Below, in pieces: positions 1-11,414 of a stretch of 64,000 bases of DNA (positions are counted from its first letter, which is position 1; each line of letters starts with the position of its first letter). A program made the translations under genes and the position numbers. This stretch comes from Nyssa sinensis (lineage: Eukaryota; Streptophyta; Magnoliopsida; Cornales; Nyssaceae), in NCBI GenBank assembly GCA_008638375.1, contig CM018036.1, forward strand, positions 1,524,001 through 1,588,000. Reading direction: 5' to 3'. Below the pieces are notes generated by a model. That model ran no database searches. It was not told the DNA's origin and saw only the letters and a list, made by a program, of their open reading frames with translations.

Positions 1-1411
1 TGTTCAAACACGTCTCTTATTTATTAAATTTTTTGGAAATTGGGATTTTATATATTATATTATAAATACTTTAGTCTCTATCTAAGGGGTTTATATATAT
101 ATAGAAATGGGAATACATAAGAGAGGGATTACTGAAGAAATTGTAAAGCTCTTAACTGTCTATTTGAAGCCTCAACCAAACAAATCCTTAGAAAAGATTA
201 CTGTGATTAATTTTGTTGGCAGATAATATCCTAATTAATACAAATACCACCACAAGAATAAGATTATTCAAACCCAATGGGTATGTACAGCCACTAAAAT
301 ATTGCATATTAGACACCAAAAGATGCTGTGATCAGGTTAGAAAATAGTTTATATTCAGTCATAAAGAAAAATTTGATTGGATCAAATGATTGTAGTTCCA
401 TCTATTTTAGTCAATGCTACTGATTATTATTCTTATTATTACATTATGTTGCAGTGTTTAGAAGACTCTTGACTTTAATGTAGGACAGATAATAGAAATA
501 TACAAAAGTTATTTTCAACAAATATTGTGTGTATATGTAATTCATTTCTTTTGTTGGTAAGTGTATATATGTTTGTTTGTGTGTGTGTGTGTGTCTATAT
601 TTATATATATTCATCTTGAAGGCATGTCCTAGATTAATGGAAAAGACAATTATTTTGATACTAAATTTGCAGGGATTTCTTTACATATAACCTAAGCATA
701 CCTACTTTTTTTCCATTCCTTTTCATCGATTATCACATTTTAAACTCCCCCTTACTGTGTCAATGAGGTTCTCTCCTTTTCTTCTTTTTTAATAATGAAT
801 AATGGGTGAAACAATTAATATAAGTTATGCAGTGATTGTCATTATTTGGTTAGATTACAAAGTTAACAACCCCTCTGATGTTGACTTTCATGCAGTTTAT
901 TACAGTTTTTTAAATTTTTTTTTTTTTTTTGTAGATGCGAAAGGGGGAAAAAAATCTAATTTCATATACATATGCATGAATTGGTAGACTATATATAGTT
1001 GTGTTTTTATCTGGTGGCTGCAAGATTCAATCCACCCAAGTTTACCAACCACCAATATGAAAAAAAAAATTAGCCAAATATTTTCATTTTGATACCTAGA
1101 ACACAGAGAAAAAGAACTTTTGGAATCTTTGCTTTTTGTTTTAGCCTTTTTTTATAGGTAATATAGGAATTAAACTACTAATTTTGTCCTTTTTTAAATG
1201 GGTACATTCACACTTAATTTACCACTATACTAATACAATAACTTTGATAAGAAAACTTCAAATGTAAGCAGATTAGATTTGTAAACCAATATTAATTAAG
1301 AGCCGGTTAGGGTGGGAACAAGAATATTAGAAGCTCCATTAGGTTGCTTACGAAAATAACGTGTTTCGTGCACGTAAAGATATTTTGTGACTCTACTAGC
1401 TAGGCTTTTTT

Positions 1412-1412
<1 letters not shown>

Positions 1413-1488
<76 letters not shown>
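1413..1488. repeat. Compound microsatellite (GT)n(GA)n
   Basis: About 26 bases of alternating GT run directly into about 50 bases of GA with no interruption. It is the longest pure dinucleotide tract in the first 5 kb and likely polymorphic. Confidence 0.95.
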
Positions 1489-1489
<1 letters not shown>

Positions 1490-2078
1490 TGGGGGGATTA
1501 ATGACATATATAATAGGATTTTAATCCATTAGTTTGGCTACTTAACCACTTTACTACATGTTAAAGCTTTCATTAGTCCTTTCTTTTCAATTTTTTAATC
1601 ACTTTCTCAAAAGTTTTTTTGGTGGTTAATTAGTGTCCCCAAATGTACAAAATTTGATTTAGATTAATACTATCTATAAAGTATAAATGCATGAGGATTC
1701 CAATTAATAAGGCAGAGCTTTATGTCATTAATTTTGACAATAAAAGTCATTAGTCATTTAACCAATTTTTTCTTTAAGAAATTAAGAAATTTATATACTC
1801 AAATCCATGTACCTGCTTTCCTTGTAGTGGACAATTGCTTCATTACAAAGGGCAGACATGAAAAGTCCTTAGAGAAATCACTATCTTTGAAGTAATTGTG
1901 GCCAGTGGTTGGGGCAATCTTTTGGAAGAAACCCAAAGAAAAATGTATTGAAGTTGAAGATGCATGATAGCACACAATAAGAGCAAAATGCTCAGAAACT
2001 TGAAAACTTTTTTACACCTAATGATGACTCACACAAAGTCGACTCTCATTCCATAGAAGGAACTCTAAAAACACAAGT

Positions 2079-2080
<2 letters not shown>

Positions 2081-2136
<56 letters not shown>

Positions 2137-2137
2137 T
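2081..2137. repeat. Compound microsatellite (TA)n(CA)n
   Basis: A TA tract of about 32 bases passes directly into a CA tract of about 26 bases. The same TA/CA junction type recurs in MYB intron 2. Confidence 0.95.
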
Positions 2138-3839
2138 ACATGCATACATGTTACAAAATAAGAAATGAATTGGGTCAGAAATACCCAAACAATATATTTA
2201 GTCACACGTTCAATCTTTTGGCATCACAACAATTGTCATTGTCACCGTCCCTAATATCATCAGTCAGCAACAAAAAAGAGCGCTTACGCACCTTAATTAA
2301 TCTTTAAGTAACATAAGAATTTCTTTTTAACAAAAAGGGGCAGAAAAACATGTCATGAAGATGTAGAATGCTCACATGCCTAAAACAGTCCAAATGTGAT
2401 AAGCATTTGTGTGACAATAATTGATTTATTTATGCAACTAATGAAGGATGGCCCTATGTGGTTTCACTAGTCTTCTTTGTTATTTATGTTAATCAAAAGA
2501 ATTAGGTCTCTTCAGTGGGACACAGTAGGGACCAATATATTCCTTCTTCTTCAAAACATAACCCCAATTATTCAAGCTTTAGCAATTATCAATGCGTTGT
2601 AATCCATGTAGTAAGGTGCCAAAGTCACACTGTATCACTTTGATCACTGATTGTCATTTAGAAAAACAACAATAATCCAAACATGTCCCTATCTGAAAAT
2701 TCTTGCATCTAGGCACATTGATCTCCATCTTTTTTTAATTAGTCACAAATGTTACGACAAATTTAAAAAATTATTGTTGCCATTTCTTTTGTGGCCTTGT
2801 TTTTTATGCAGCCATCTGATTGATGTGCTAGAACCTATTTTACCAGAAAGCTAGAAGATATATACTAAGGAAATGGTTTTAGCAATATTATCTGCTTTCC
2901 TTCATAACAAGACTAATTTCACTATTTTTTTTTTAATTTTTTTTTTTTGCCTCATATGTGATGTTAATAATGTTTGCAAAAAAACTCAGTTGGCATTAAA
3001 TTATGAGAAAAGATTAGTTTTGTTGCATATATATGTTAGAGATACTCATTCATATTGAGAGATTTTTCAATATATCAGATTAGGGTTAAGATTTTAATTA
3101 CGATACAGTATAAATATGTTATAATCTTATTTTTTATATAATAAAGAAGCGATCACTTGCTCTTGTAAATGTAAACATATTATCAAATTATATAAATTTT
3201 TTATATCTTTCTCTCTCATACTTTTCATCAAGATTGGATTGAACGTTAATTCTCAACAATATATGGGTAGATTTCAAAGATATAGCATTTCAAAAACTTT
3301 TACTAATTAAAAAATTAATTGTTAATTCATCAGCTTTTCGTAAATGTTTCGGTTTGATAGTACAATGTATCTACATACCCTAATAAAGTGAGAAAGTCGG
3401 CTCCAGCTTTATTGACAAATTAACTTGACTTTATTTTTTCAACATCTTCACAAATTTGTCCTCTTCAATTTTCTAGACAAAATATCCTTTCTTGCTTGAC
3501 CTAATTGCAAATTATCATCCTATCTCTAATGTATTAGACTCAATTATGTTTAATTATTTAATTTCAATTTATATAGTGAAGAAATTTTCTTGTTTGAAGG
3601 AATTATAGGGGAGACTGCATTAGAAAACAAATTTCTTTATTTGGGTTAGGTTTCAATTCCTATTCATAATAATTTAGTTAGATCATCGGATGCTCTAAAA
3701 GATCTTATTTTTAAAAATGAATCAAACAATATCTATCAAATTGTTTTAACATCCTTATTCATGTATGACCTCGTCTTGTACGTACAGATTAGAGAGTATA
3801 TATAGATCGAACTGACAACTTACTAGAGGAACAGAATAT

Positions 3840-3950
3840 AAACTTAAACGTAACAATGCGAGAAAGTTAACTCTAATGTAATAAGATGAGTAATGAATGG
3901 GAGGTGAGACTTGAACCCGAGAATTTTGATACCACCTGGTTGTTCTAAAA
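3840..3950 (-). mobile_element. Possible degraded tRNA-derived SINE
   Basis: Read on the minus strand, GGGTTCAAGTCTC at about 3906-3918 resembles a Pol III B box, and a weak A-box-like stretch lies about 30 bases upstream near 3930-3945. No poly(A) tail or target-site duplication is clear. It could be chance similarity. Confidence 0.3.
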
Positions 3951-4404
3951 TTTTAAATTTTTAAAGAATGAACTCAACAATATATATTTTGAAATATTAG
4001 GCATAAAAATGAAAATTGGTTTTGATGAGGGTGAGAAGAGTGTATTAATGGGGACTTCATTTTATATATATACATATATAGAAGTGTATGCAAATTTGAT
4101 TTCAAAAAGGACACCAAAATAAGAAGTGGTCAGCATCTTCTCTAACAGAAAATTTTTTGTCTCACATTTCAGGACTTTAGGGCATGGGGACCATGCACTT
4201 GATTGCATGCAGGACACAGTGAAAACAAATTAGCACTAAATAAAACCGGCAAGTGAATAGACCTTCTGCTATGATCATCATCATGCTCCAAAGGTTCAAC
4301 AGACATTTTTACTTATTAGGGAGAGATGGCCAACTCTCTACGGTGGAGCACCTGTCCACCATAGTCCCTCCCAACTGGAAAACATATGGACCACCTTCTT
4401 CATT

Positions 4405-4409
<5 letters not shown>

Positions 4410-4440
<31 letters not shown>
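4410..4440. repeat. (AT)n microsatellite
   Basis: About 31 bases of uninterrupted AT dinucleotides. Confidence 0.95.
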
Positions 4441-4446
<6 letters not shown>

Positions 4447-4589
4447 GTATATTAAAGCAACCCCCACCATCACAGATTCACACACACACATATACATAGT
4501 ATAGCCTAAATTATCTGAAATGAGTTAGAACTATATATTTAGGCATTGTACTGTGGATACTTAATTTGTTTATAAATTAAATACTATCG

Positions 4590-4846
4590 TAAATTACATT
4601 AACTTCTCTTAAATTTTTTATAATTATACTGATCTTCCTTATTTTATTTAACAATATACTAATATTCTCTTCGATTAAATTTTTTTTTCAAAATGATAAA
4701 ACTGTTCGTTTTATATATTTATTTTTGTATTTTAAAAATGAAAAAAATAGATGAAAGGAATAATTTTGTTATTTTGAATAAAAAAATTAATGAGAAAAGA
4801 GATCAATATAATTATTAAAAATCTCAAAAAATATTAGTGTAATTAA
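4590..4846. mobile_element. AT-rich foldback element (MITE-like)
   Basis: The left end, reading AAATTACATTAAC and on through a tract with AATTATACTGATCTTC, is matched in inverted orientation by the right end, whose reverse complement reads TAATTACACTAAT and then AATTATATTGATCTCT. The element would be about 257 bp with long imperfect terminal inverted repeats and no coding capacity. Related foldbacks lie at 5386-5760 and 28541-28887. The family cannot be named from sequence alone, and no clean target-site duplication is visible. Confidence 0.5.
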
Positions 4847-5385
4847 TGTTAAAAGTTATGATAGGAACTTGCAGAATGCTAAGTATTATAGAGAATGCAA
4901 CTCCTTGTTACAAACAAATAATCATCTCTTGCAATCTCAATCTTATAAAGAAATTTTTAAGTGGGTTTATTAACTTGGTAAGTAAATCCAATCAATTATT
5001 TTATGTCATTTAAAAAAATTTATTTTTTATCTTCTTAAAATTAAATAATATATACACATAAGAGATGCTTACGATTAGTTGTGAGTTGGCAGACTCGCGA
5101 TTTGATTAGCACATACATTACACGCATTCATACCAAGCTCGAGCATATAATACACACGCTAATTAAATCAAGAGTGATGGTCACTCGTGACCAACCTTAG
5201 TATTTTTCATGTACATATATCATAACATAGCTTAATTAATTTAATTTATGTACTTAATTCACTCAAAAAACTTTTTGATAAGGAAAATATTATGTATCAT
5301 TAATTTATATCTTCAATTATATTCTCCATATAATGTGATATTGTGTGATGTTTTTGAATCTCATGTACTATAATTTTTAAAAAGA

Positions 5386-5760
5386 TAAATTATATTGATT
5401 TTCTCTAAAATTTTTAAAATTACACCAATCTTACTTACTTTACTTGAAAAATTCTAAATATTATATTCTAGATAATTTTTTTTAAAATGATAAAATTTCC
5501 CTTTTCAATTTGACCAATTTTTTCTATTTTTTTTAAGGTAAATAACTTATTTTTATTTCTAATATTTATTTGAAAATAAAAAATAAAAGAAAAATGTTGA
5601 TCAAAATTGAAAATAAAAGAAATTATAAAAGTGGCAATTTTATTATTTTGAAGAAAGAAAAATAAGTAAAAAAAGTATTTACAATTTGTTAGATAATATA
5701 AATAATATAAATATAATTTTTAAATTGTCAAAAAAACTAAAAATAAGTTGGTATAAATGA
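5386..5760. mobile_element. AT-rich foldback element, second family member
   Basis: The left arm repeats the order seen at 4590 (a TTGATTTTCTCT-like segment, AAAATTACACCAATCTTAC, then an AAAATGATAAAA tract). The right arm is a loose inverted copy. It is more decayed than the element at 4590, and the ends are approximate. Confidence 0.4.
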
Positions 5761-5959
5761 TTTTTTTTAAATTCATCATATAACTACGAATTATATTAAA
5801 AATACCAATTAATAATTGCATGCATTTTCTTTTCCTTCAAAGTTAAACCATCAGAGAGAGTCTAATTTCAGCCCACCTGTCAATTGATCTTTGGTGACGA
5901 TATGTCCAAGGTGGGACCTGCCAAAAAAAAGGTATGCCCCACCAAAATTGCATGTGTGA

Positions 5960-5965
5960 CACGTG
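5960..5965. promoter_or_regulatory. G-box CACGTG upstream of the MYB gene
   Basis: A perfect palindromic CACGTG, within GACACGTGTAC, lies about 345 bp upstream of the MYB start codon. G-boxes bind bZIP and bHLH factors. Its position fits a promoter, but function is inferred from sequence only. Confidence 0.4.
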
Positions 5966-6227
5966 TACTAGAGAGCCTATCCCTAAATTAACTCTCAAGA
6001 AAAATCCATTAGAAGCCATACAGTTTCCTTCAGAGAGATACTGCAGCTTTTACCCACAAACCCTAATTGGGGCCCTTATTATGGTACAACCCTCCACAAT
6101 AAATTCATAAACTCAGTTTACTCTCTCTCTCTCAGTTGATATCATCCATTCCAGAGCTCCTTCACATTTTTCAACCCCTTCTAGGGCTTCTTTTGATGAT
6201 CTCTCTTTAATTTCTTTTTTTCTTTAT

Positions 6228-6237
6228 TATATATATA
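6228..6237 (+). promoter_or_regulatory. Possible TATA box of the MYB gene
   Basis: TATATATA follows a T-rich run 73 bases before the start codon, which would give a leader of about 40 bases. TA repeats are so common here that this may be a microsatellite remnant. Confidence 0.3.
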
Positions 6238-6309
6238 CACTGATCTTCCTCTGCCATTGGCCGGCTAGCTGCACTCCTCTGGACCTCTATTGATCAGAGA
6301 GAGAGAGAG

Positions 6310-6871
6310 ATGGCTCACCATACGTGCTGCAACAAACAAAAGGTTAAGAGGGGTCTATGGTCACCAGAGGAAGATGAGAAACTCATCAACTACATTTCTG
6401 CCTATGGCCATGGTTGCTGGAGCTCAGTTCCAAGACTTGCAGGTAACATGCTTTCTTTCTTGCTTGGGGATCATCGATCTTTTAATTATACCCATTCAAT
6501 TCTCTGTCTCTCTGTCTCTTATTGCTTGGGATGATCACTTACACTAGTTTTCTTTCTTCTTTTTTTATCTCTTTTCCATGTTTTTTTCCCAGAAGTTTTC
6601 AGTCTCTCAGCAATAACTTTTGATTGTTTATACATTTATTTGTGTGTGTATAAAGGTAGACTTAATTTTATACTATTTATGTTATTACATATATAGTTAT
6701 ATTATATATTTTGGGTCTTTCTCATGGTGCAGGGCTGCAGAGATGTGGCAAGAGCTGCAGACTAAGATGGATAAATTACCTCAGACCTGACTTAAAACGT
6801 GGGAGCTTCTCTCCCCAAGAAGCAGCTCTCATCATTGAACTCCATAGAATTCTTGGCAACAGGTAATTCAC

Positions 6872-6914
<43 letters not shown>

Positions 6915-7729
6915 TACAATTATATTGAATTTGTTGTTATTTGAATATTCATGCAAGAGGACATTTCTGGTACAGATGGGCTCAGATAGCTAAGCATCTA
7001 CCAGGAAGAACAGACAATGAAGTGAAGAACTTTTGGAATTCAAGCATTAAGAAGAAGCTTATCTCTGATGGTCTTTCTGATTTAGCCAGCTTTCCTAATC
7101 TTACCAACCCCACTGGCTCTTTCGATGGTTTTTTCTCAGTAAATGCAAACCCTAATTTGATTCCAGGTGCTCAACAAGATCAAGTTTACATACCCAACCC
7201 AGCATCAATTCTACAAAGCTTTGATCATGGTGACCTCAAGGAAGATCAGATGGATCATTTCATTGCCAATTCGGTTCCTGTGCCGCCTCTGATCTCAGTA
7301 CCAGTAGATCACACACCTTCATATGACCCCACATGGCCACTAGCCTATCACCCTCAACCTCAAAACCTTGATCATGATCATGTTCTTAAACAAGAGGATT
7401 GCATGTTGTTCAGCAATGCTGGTGCTCCATATTATCCAAAGATCTATGATCATGATCCACTGATGATGCCAAAGCTCTATGAAATCATCAATGGCAGCTT
7501 CCCGTCTTCATCCGTTAATGCAAATGAAATTGATCCATTTGCAAGTCTTCCATGTTTTTCATCTGGGAGTACTTATTCAGATGATCTGCAGATGCCAACC
7601 AATCAAATGGAGTACATTGATGCCATCACGTCAGCATTGCCACCATCATCGTCCTCGTTAATGTCACCATTATCATGCAGCCAATTTGTTCTGGACTCCA
7701 ATCTTCCTTCAAGCAGTTTGGATCCCTAG
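6310..7729 (+). CDS. MYB103: R2R3-MYB transcription factor, MYB103-like
   Basis: Nuclear DNA-binding activator. The MYB103 group promotes secondary-wall and syringyl-lignin genes in fibres and vessels. Exons: 6310-6442, 6733-6862, 6976-7729, giving 338 residues. The introns sit at the two classic R2R3 positions, after ...LAG and inside the arginine of GNRW. R2 (about residues 14-63) has W17, W37 and W57; R3 (about 66-115) has F70, W89 and W108. R3 reads [20 protein letters not shown] and then [20 protein letters not shown]. The N-terminus with [20 protein letters not shown] is typical of the MYB103/MYB26/MYB61 neighbourhood, but the [15 protein letters not shown] segment fits MYB103 and not MYB26, which from memory has an IRRGRF motif. 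The C-terminal part is Ser/Pro/Asp-rich and ends near SPLSCSQFV. The start follows a (GA)n run directly. MYB26-like remains the alternative name. Confidence 0.9.
6872..6915. repeat. (CA)n(TA)n microsatellite in MYB intron 2
   Basis: The tract fills about 44 bases of a 113-base intron and begins nine bases after the donor. Length changes here would alter a near-minimal intron. Confidence 0.95.
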
Positions 7730-8013
7730 ATGCTGTGTGGGTATTTTAAGCTAGTGGATGGTTCAGTTATTACAATCAAATCAAAGGCATTCATCTCTTA
7801 AATTTTGATATCAAAGGCAAAACCTAAACGTTGCTAGTTCAGGTTCTTCAATGATCAGTGCGCACTAAAGTTCTACAAATTTGTGCAGGTTCTTTCATAT
7901 ATGTTGTCCCCATATTAATTACATTTATATTTCATCACTTATTTCCCCAGTGAAGTACTCTATATTCAAATATCAATTTTAGTTCTCTACTTCATTGCCT
8001 GCAATTACAATTA

Positions 8014-8018
<5 letters not shown>

Positions 8019-8092
<74 letters not shown>
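8019..8092. repeat. Compound microsatellite (CT)n(AT)n
   Basis: About 50 bases of CT run straight into about 25 bases of AT. Spurious arginine/glutamate and tyrosine/isoleucine repeat frames cross it on the minus strand. Confidence 0.95.
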
Positions 8093-8680
8093 CTTGGTAC
8101 ATCTTTTGGTGGGGACATTGTCATATTGCTCTTCAATATATATGGGAAGGTTATAGGCCAAAAGGCCCTGAATGTACGCATAAAAAGTTGCTGCAGTAGT
8201 TGCAGTCTGAGCATAAGGCCTAGGAATCTTGAAAATTAAGGGGAAGGTTGAAGGCCCAATAGGAAAAATATGATGAAGCACATTAACACGCCTGCTGTTA
8301 CTTTTATCAAAACATTCAGCAAGTTGCACGGTGTATCTATGTATATATATTGCTTGTATGCTTGTATTTTTGCTTCCGTTTGTCATTGATTAATGTACTT
8401 CTAATGCCCTTAATCAGATTGCATATATATGCATGAACATACGTATATAGTATTGGTAACATATATATATATATATATATATGGAGAATTCACTCCCCAC
8501 TTCTACACTGACTCCAAAAATATAACTTTTGACTATTAAAAAAATATTTGCTTGGAGTGTCAGAGTACAAGAGAGAGTGAATAACTTTCCCATATTAGAT
8601 ATATATATATATATATATATATAATGGAATCAAAGGTTCCATTGAGGGTTAATGCCAATTTTTTCTGTCACAAAATTAAC

Positions 8681-8695
8681 TCTCTCTCTCTCTCC

Positions 8696-8731
<36 letters not shown>

Positions 8732-8757
8732 CTCTCTCTCTCTCACACACACACACA
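8681..8757. repeat. Four-part microsatellite (CT)(AT)(CT)(CA)
   Basis: CT, AT, CT and CA tracts follow each other with almost no separating bases. Confidence 0.9.
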
Positions 8758-9364
8758 TATGAGAGGAGGTGAACAGAAAAGAACTACTTTACCTCCACAA
8801 AAGGCTAACCTTTGTGAGAAAGAAAATCCTTAGGTACCAACTGTCTGATCTGGATATATAATCTTGTCTGGGTCTATTTATTTATTATTATATTTTTGAA
8901 GCCTTGAAATTAATGTATTCTACTTGTCCTTTTGGAACAGAACTGCTGTCTATTTTTTCCTTCTCTTTTTTTTTTTTTTTTTTCCTGTTTTTGGGTCCAA
9001 TCCAATGATGGTCTAGACTCTACACAATAGCAAGTAGTCCTATATAAGTCTTTTAACTTTAACTGAAAAAAAAAAACTCTATAGTCAACAGTGAACATTC
9101 GTGAGAACCACCATGAAACAAGGTCCGTTTTCCTGCATCATCAACTCCATCAATTACACTCTGCCACGTAAACAAGTTCTATTTTTATGTTTTCTAAAAA
9201 CAAAACATCTTGTTCAAAATGTCATTTGCTGGTAAAAATGGCTGCCAATTCTGTTGCATTTCATTTATTGTAATGTGTACTAGTTAGGGCTTCCAGCTTG
9301 GTCAAATCTGGGTAGAAATAGAATCAAGGATTGAATGGCTCTTTGGGCTAGCTATTTGTGCTTC

Positions 9365-9366
<2 letters not shown>

Positions 9367-9396
<30 letters not shown>
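9367..9396. repeat. (AT)n microsatellite
   Basis: About 30 bases of uninterrupted AT. Confidence 0.9.
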
Positions 9397-9398
<2 letters not shown>

Positions 9399-9816
9399 TG
9401 TGTATGTGTGAATCTTTCTTTCTTTCACGGAACAACTCTTCCAGGTGAGAAATGGTGACCTGGTCCATGATAGACCGGATTCATGGACTATATAATAGCT
9501 TATGGGTATTATATGCATTTCGGACAGCTCGTTTTGTTTTTCAAAGAAAGTAACGACTGCCCTGGATTAATGCCTCGGGAAAGAGCAAAGTATAGAATCC
9601 AGACCAGTAAACATTCAACACATCAACATAATTTGTAAGCTTTCTGTTAATGTGTTACACAATGCACACAGATTGATGAATAACTTATGATAAAAGCATT
9701 CCACAGCTCCCCCTACCCCTACATGCATAAACAACACTCCAAAAAGTCACCTTTGCTTGTAGAGTCCTAATGGCTATAATCAACTTGACACACTATTGCC
9801 ATGGACTTCCATTAAA

Positions 9817-9969
9817 TCAAGCATAGTTGATTGTCATAATTTTTTCAAACTCTCGAAGCTGAATGCTCAATCTAAGGACAATGATACAAGCAGCAGCAGC
9901 CAGCAGGCAGACAGGCCAAAGTTCACTCAATTTTCTCCTTATTCCTGACACGGAGTTTTCTGCTACAGG
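9817..9969 (-). CDS. Possible terminal exon encoding a membrane tail (unassigned)
   Basis: On the minus strand a good acceptor (TTCATTTTTCAG) ends at 9970. It is followed by 50 codons and a stop. The peptide starts PVAENSVSGIRRKLSEL, continues WPVCLLAAAACIIVLRL, which would make one membrane helix, and ends LREFEKIMTINYA. I do not recognise the family. No upstream partner exon was found between here and the bL34m stop at 10761. It could be a last exon used by alternative splicing, a nested gene's end, or chance. Confidence 0.25.
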   Translation of the reverse strand, partial: PVAENSVSGIRRKLSELWPVCLLAAAACIIVLRLSIQLREFEKIMTINYA

Positions 9970-10216
9970 CTGAAAAATGAAGAAACTCGCCCCATTTTGT
10001 ATATGGTCACTTCTGATCAAGTTGACATGGCCGAGGATGTACCCAAGAGCCACAAATTTGGCACTGCCTAGTATGCAAGGCACACTGCATCTGGACCCTA
10101 ATATTTGTTGAGCCTAGCTTCCTGATTAGGAACAAACAAACACAAAATGGATTCTGCAAATTTTCCTTAGTGTTCAAAGTTCAACACACCAGCCTCTAAA
10201 AGACATGGCCAAGCAT

Positions 10217-10218
<2 letters not shown>

Positions 10219-10249
<31 letters not shown>
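10219..10249. repeat. (AT)n microsatellite
   Basis: About 31 bases of AT repeat downstream of the bL34m stop codon. Confidence 0.9.
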
Positions 10250-10251
<2 letters not shown>

Positions 10252-10760
10252 TAACTTAGCATGTCTAATAAAGCAGGGAAAAAGGAAATGCCCAGAACTG
10301 CTGGCACCATGATATATGCATCCCTCTGCCTGATTATGATTCCTTGTCTAAGGCCCATGAAGCAGTTCCCTGATTGATTTGGAACATTATTTAAAAAAAA
10401 AAAAACATTACCGGTAAGTCACGCCAAATATTCCTGGCATAGTTAAAAAGCCACTTTTAGACAGACAAGATAGCTTTTGCCACATGGCAGACATCCGACT
10501 ACATTCCAAAGATCAACTCAAAATAGTAAGAAACTCCTGCAAGCACATAACTAAATATATAAAAGAGAACAAGCTTGAAGTGAATAATCAAGGAGTTTAA
10601 AAGAGAGAAAGTGTCATGTAACTGTCTTCATATATATTTCCAGGAATTCAATGCAGTTTGAGCCACCGGAAAAGAGAACCAATTTCTTCCAATTTGCTTA
10701 GTCTTAACCGTGCACAATGGCGAGCTGATTTGGTTGAAACTTCACTGGAGGCATATGTTA

Positions 10761-11383
10761 CTATGGGGTAATTCTTGACCGACCCTTTGCGATTCTACGT
10801 GCAATGACTCTCCGACCACCCTTGGTTGCTTTGCTGCTCATAGGTTTAAAAAATTCATTAATCATAAAAGTCATATCTACACAACACAGTTCTAATCTTT
10901 AATTTCTCCTTTCAGGCTAGCAAACAGCGAGAAAACAGATCTTTCTTTTCACGGGTCACAAAACAGAACGGATCTTTTGCCACATGCTCACACAAAAACG
11001 GCAAGGAACATTAAAACAAAACTTCTTCCCCTTTAATCCAACATAGAGAGGTTAAATGATGGACATCCCTCTTATAGCTGGTCTGACAGAAAAACTAGCT
11101 CTGGCATTTTTATTTTTTTTCGAAATGAACTAATGATGTCCCACACAACAGCAAGCCAAAATAATGTAATCAAGTTTGGCTCCTGAAACAACCCTTTTCA
11201 TTGTTTCAGTACTGTCAAAGTTACTTTCTATGTCATCATAAACAAATAAACAAAGGTCCAATATCAATTTTAAACCAACTCTACTGACAAGTTCTCAGAT
11301 TCATGCTGATAACAAAAATAAAGGTGGCTAGACCAGGGCGGGGAGAATATCAATGTTATAAACATATACATGTCGTATGTGAA

Positions 11384-11414
<31 letters not shown>

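Larger units (their letters stand above)
1..6309. other. AT-rich intergenic region upstream of the MYB gene
   Basis: I see no convincing coding exon on either strand. The stretch holds long A/T runs, microsatellites and two AT-rich foldback elements listed separately. The last few hundred bases before 6310 are the presumed promoter and 5' leader of the MYB gene: a G-box lies at 5960, a pyrimidine-rich run at 6121-6133 and a TATA-like run at 6228. Short open frames in this region have no recognisable domains and follow low-complexity sequence. Confidence 0.7.
7730..10760. other. Spacer between the MYB gene and the bL34m gene
   Basis: Contains the MYB 3' flank, several large microsatellites (8019, 8462, 8600, 8681, 9367 and 10219), one exon-like frame on the minus strand (9817-9969), and the 3' flank of the bL34m gene. 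No other coding sequence could be supported. Confidence 0.6.

Noticed and set aside
6310..7729. Naming the MYB gene MYB26
   Set aside because: The R3 start is [15 protein letters not shown], whereas MYB26-type proteins, from memory, have an IRRGRFSPEE-like segment. MYB103 fits better.
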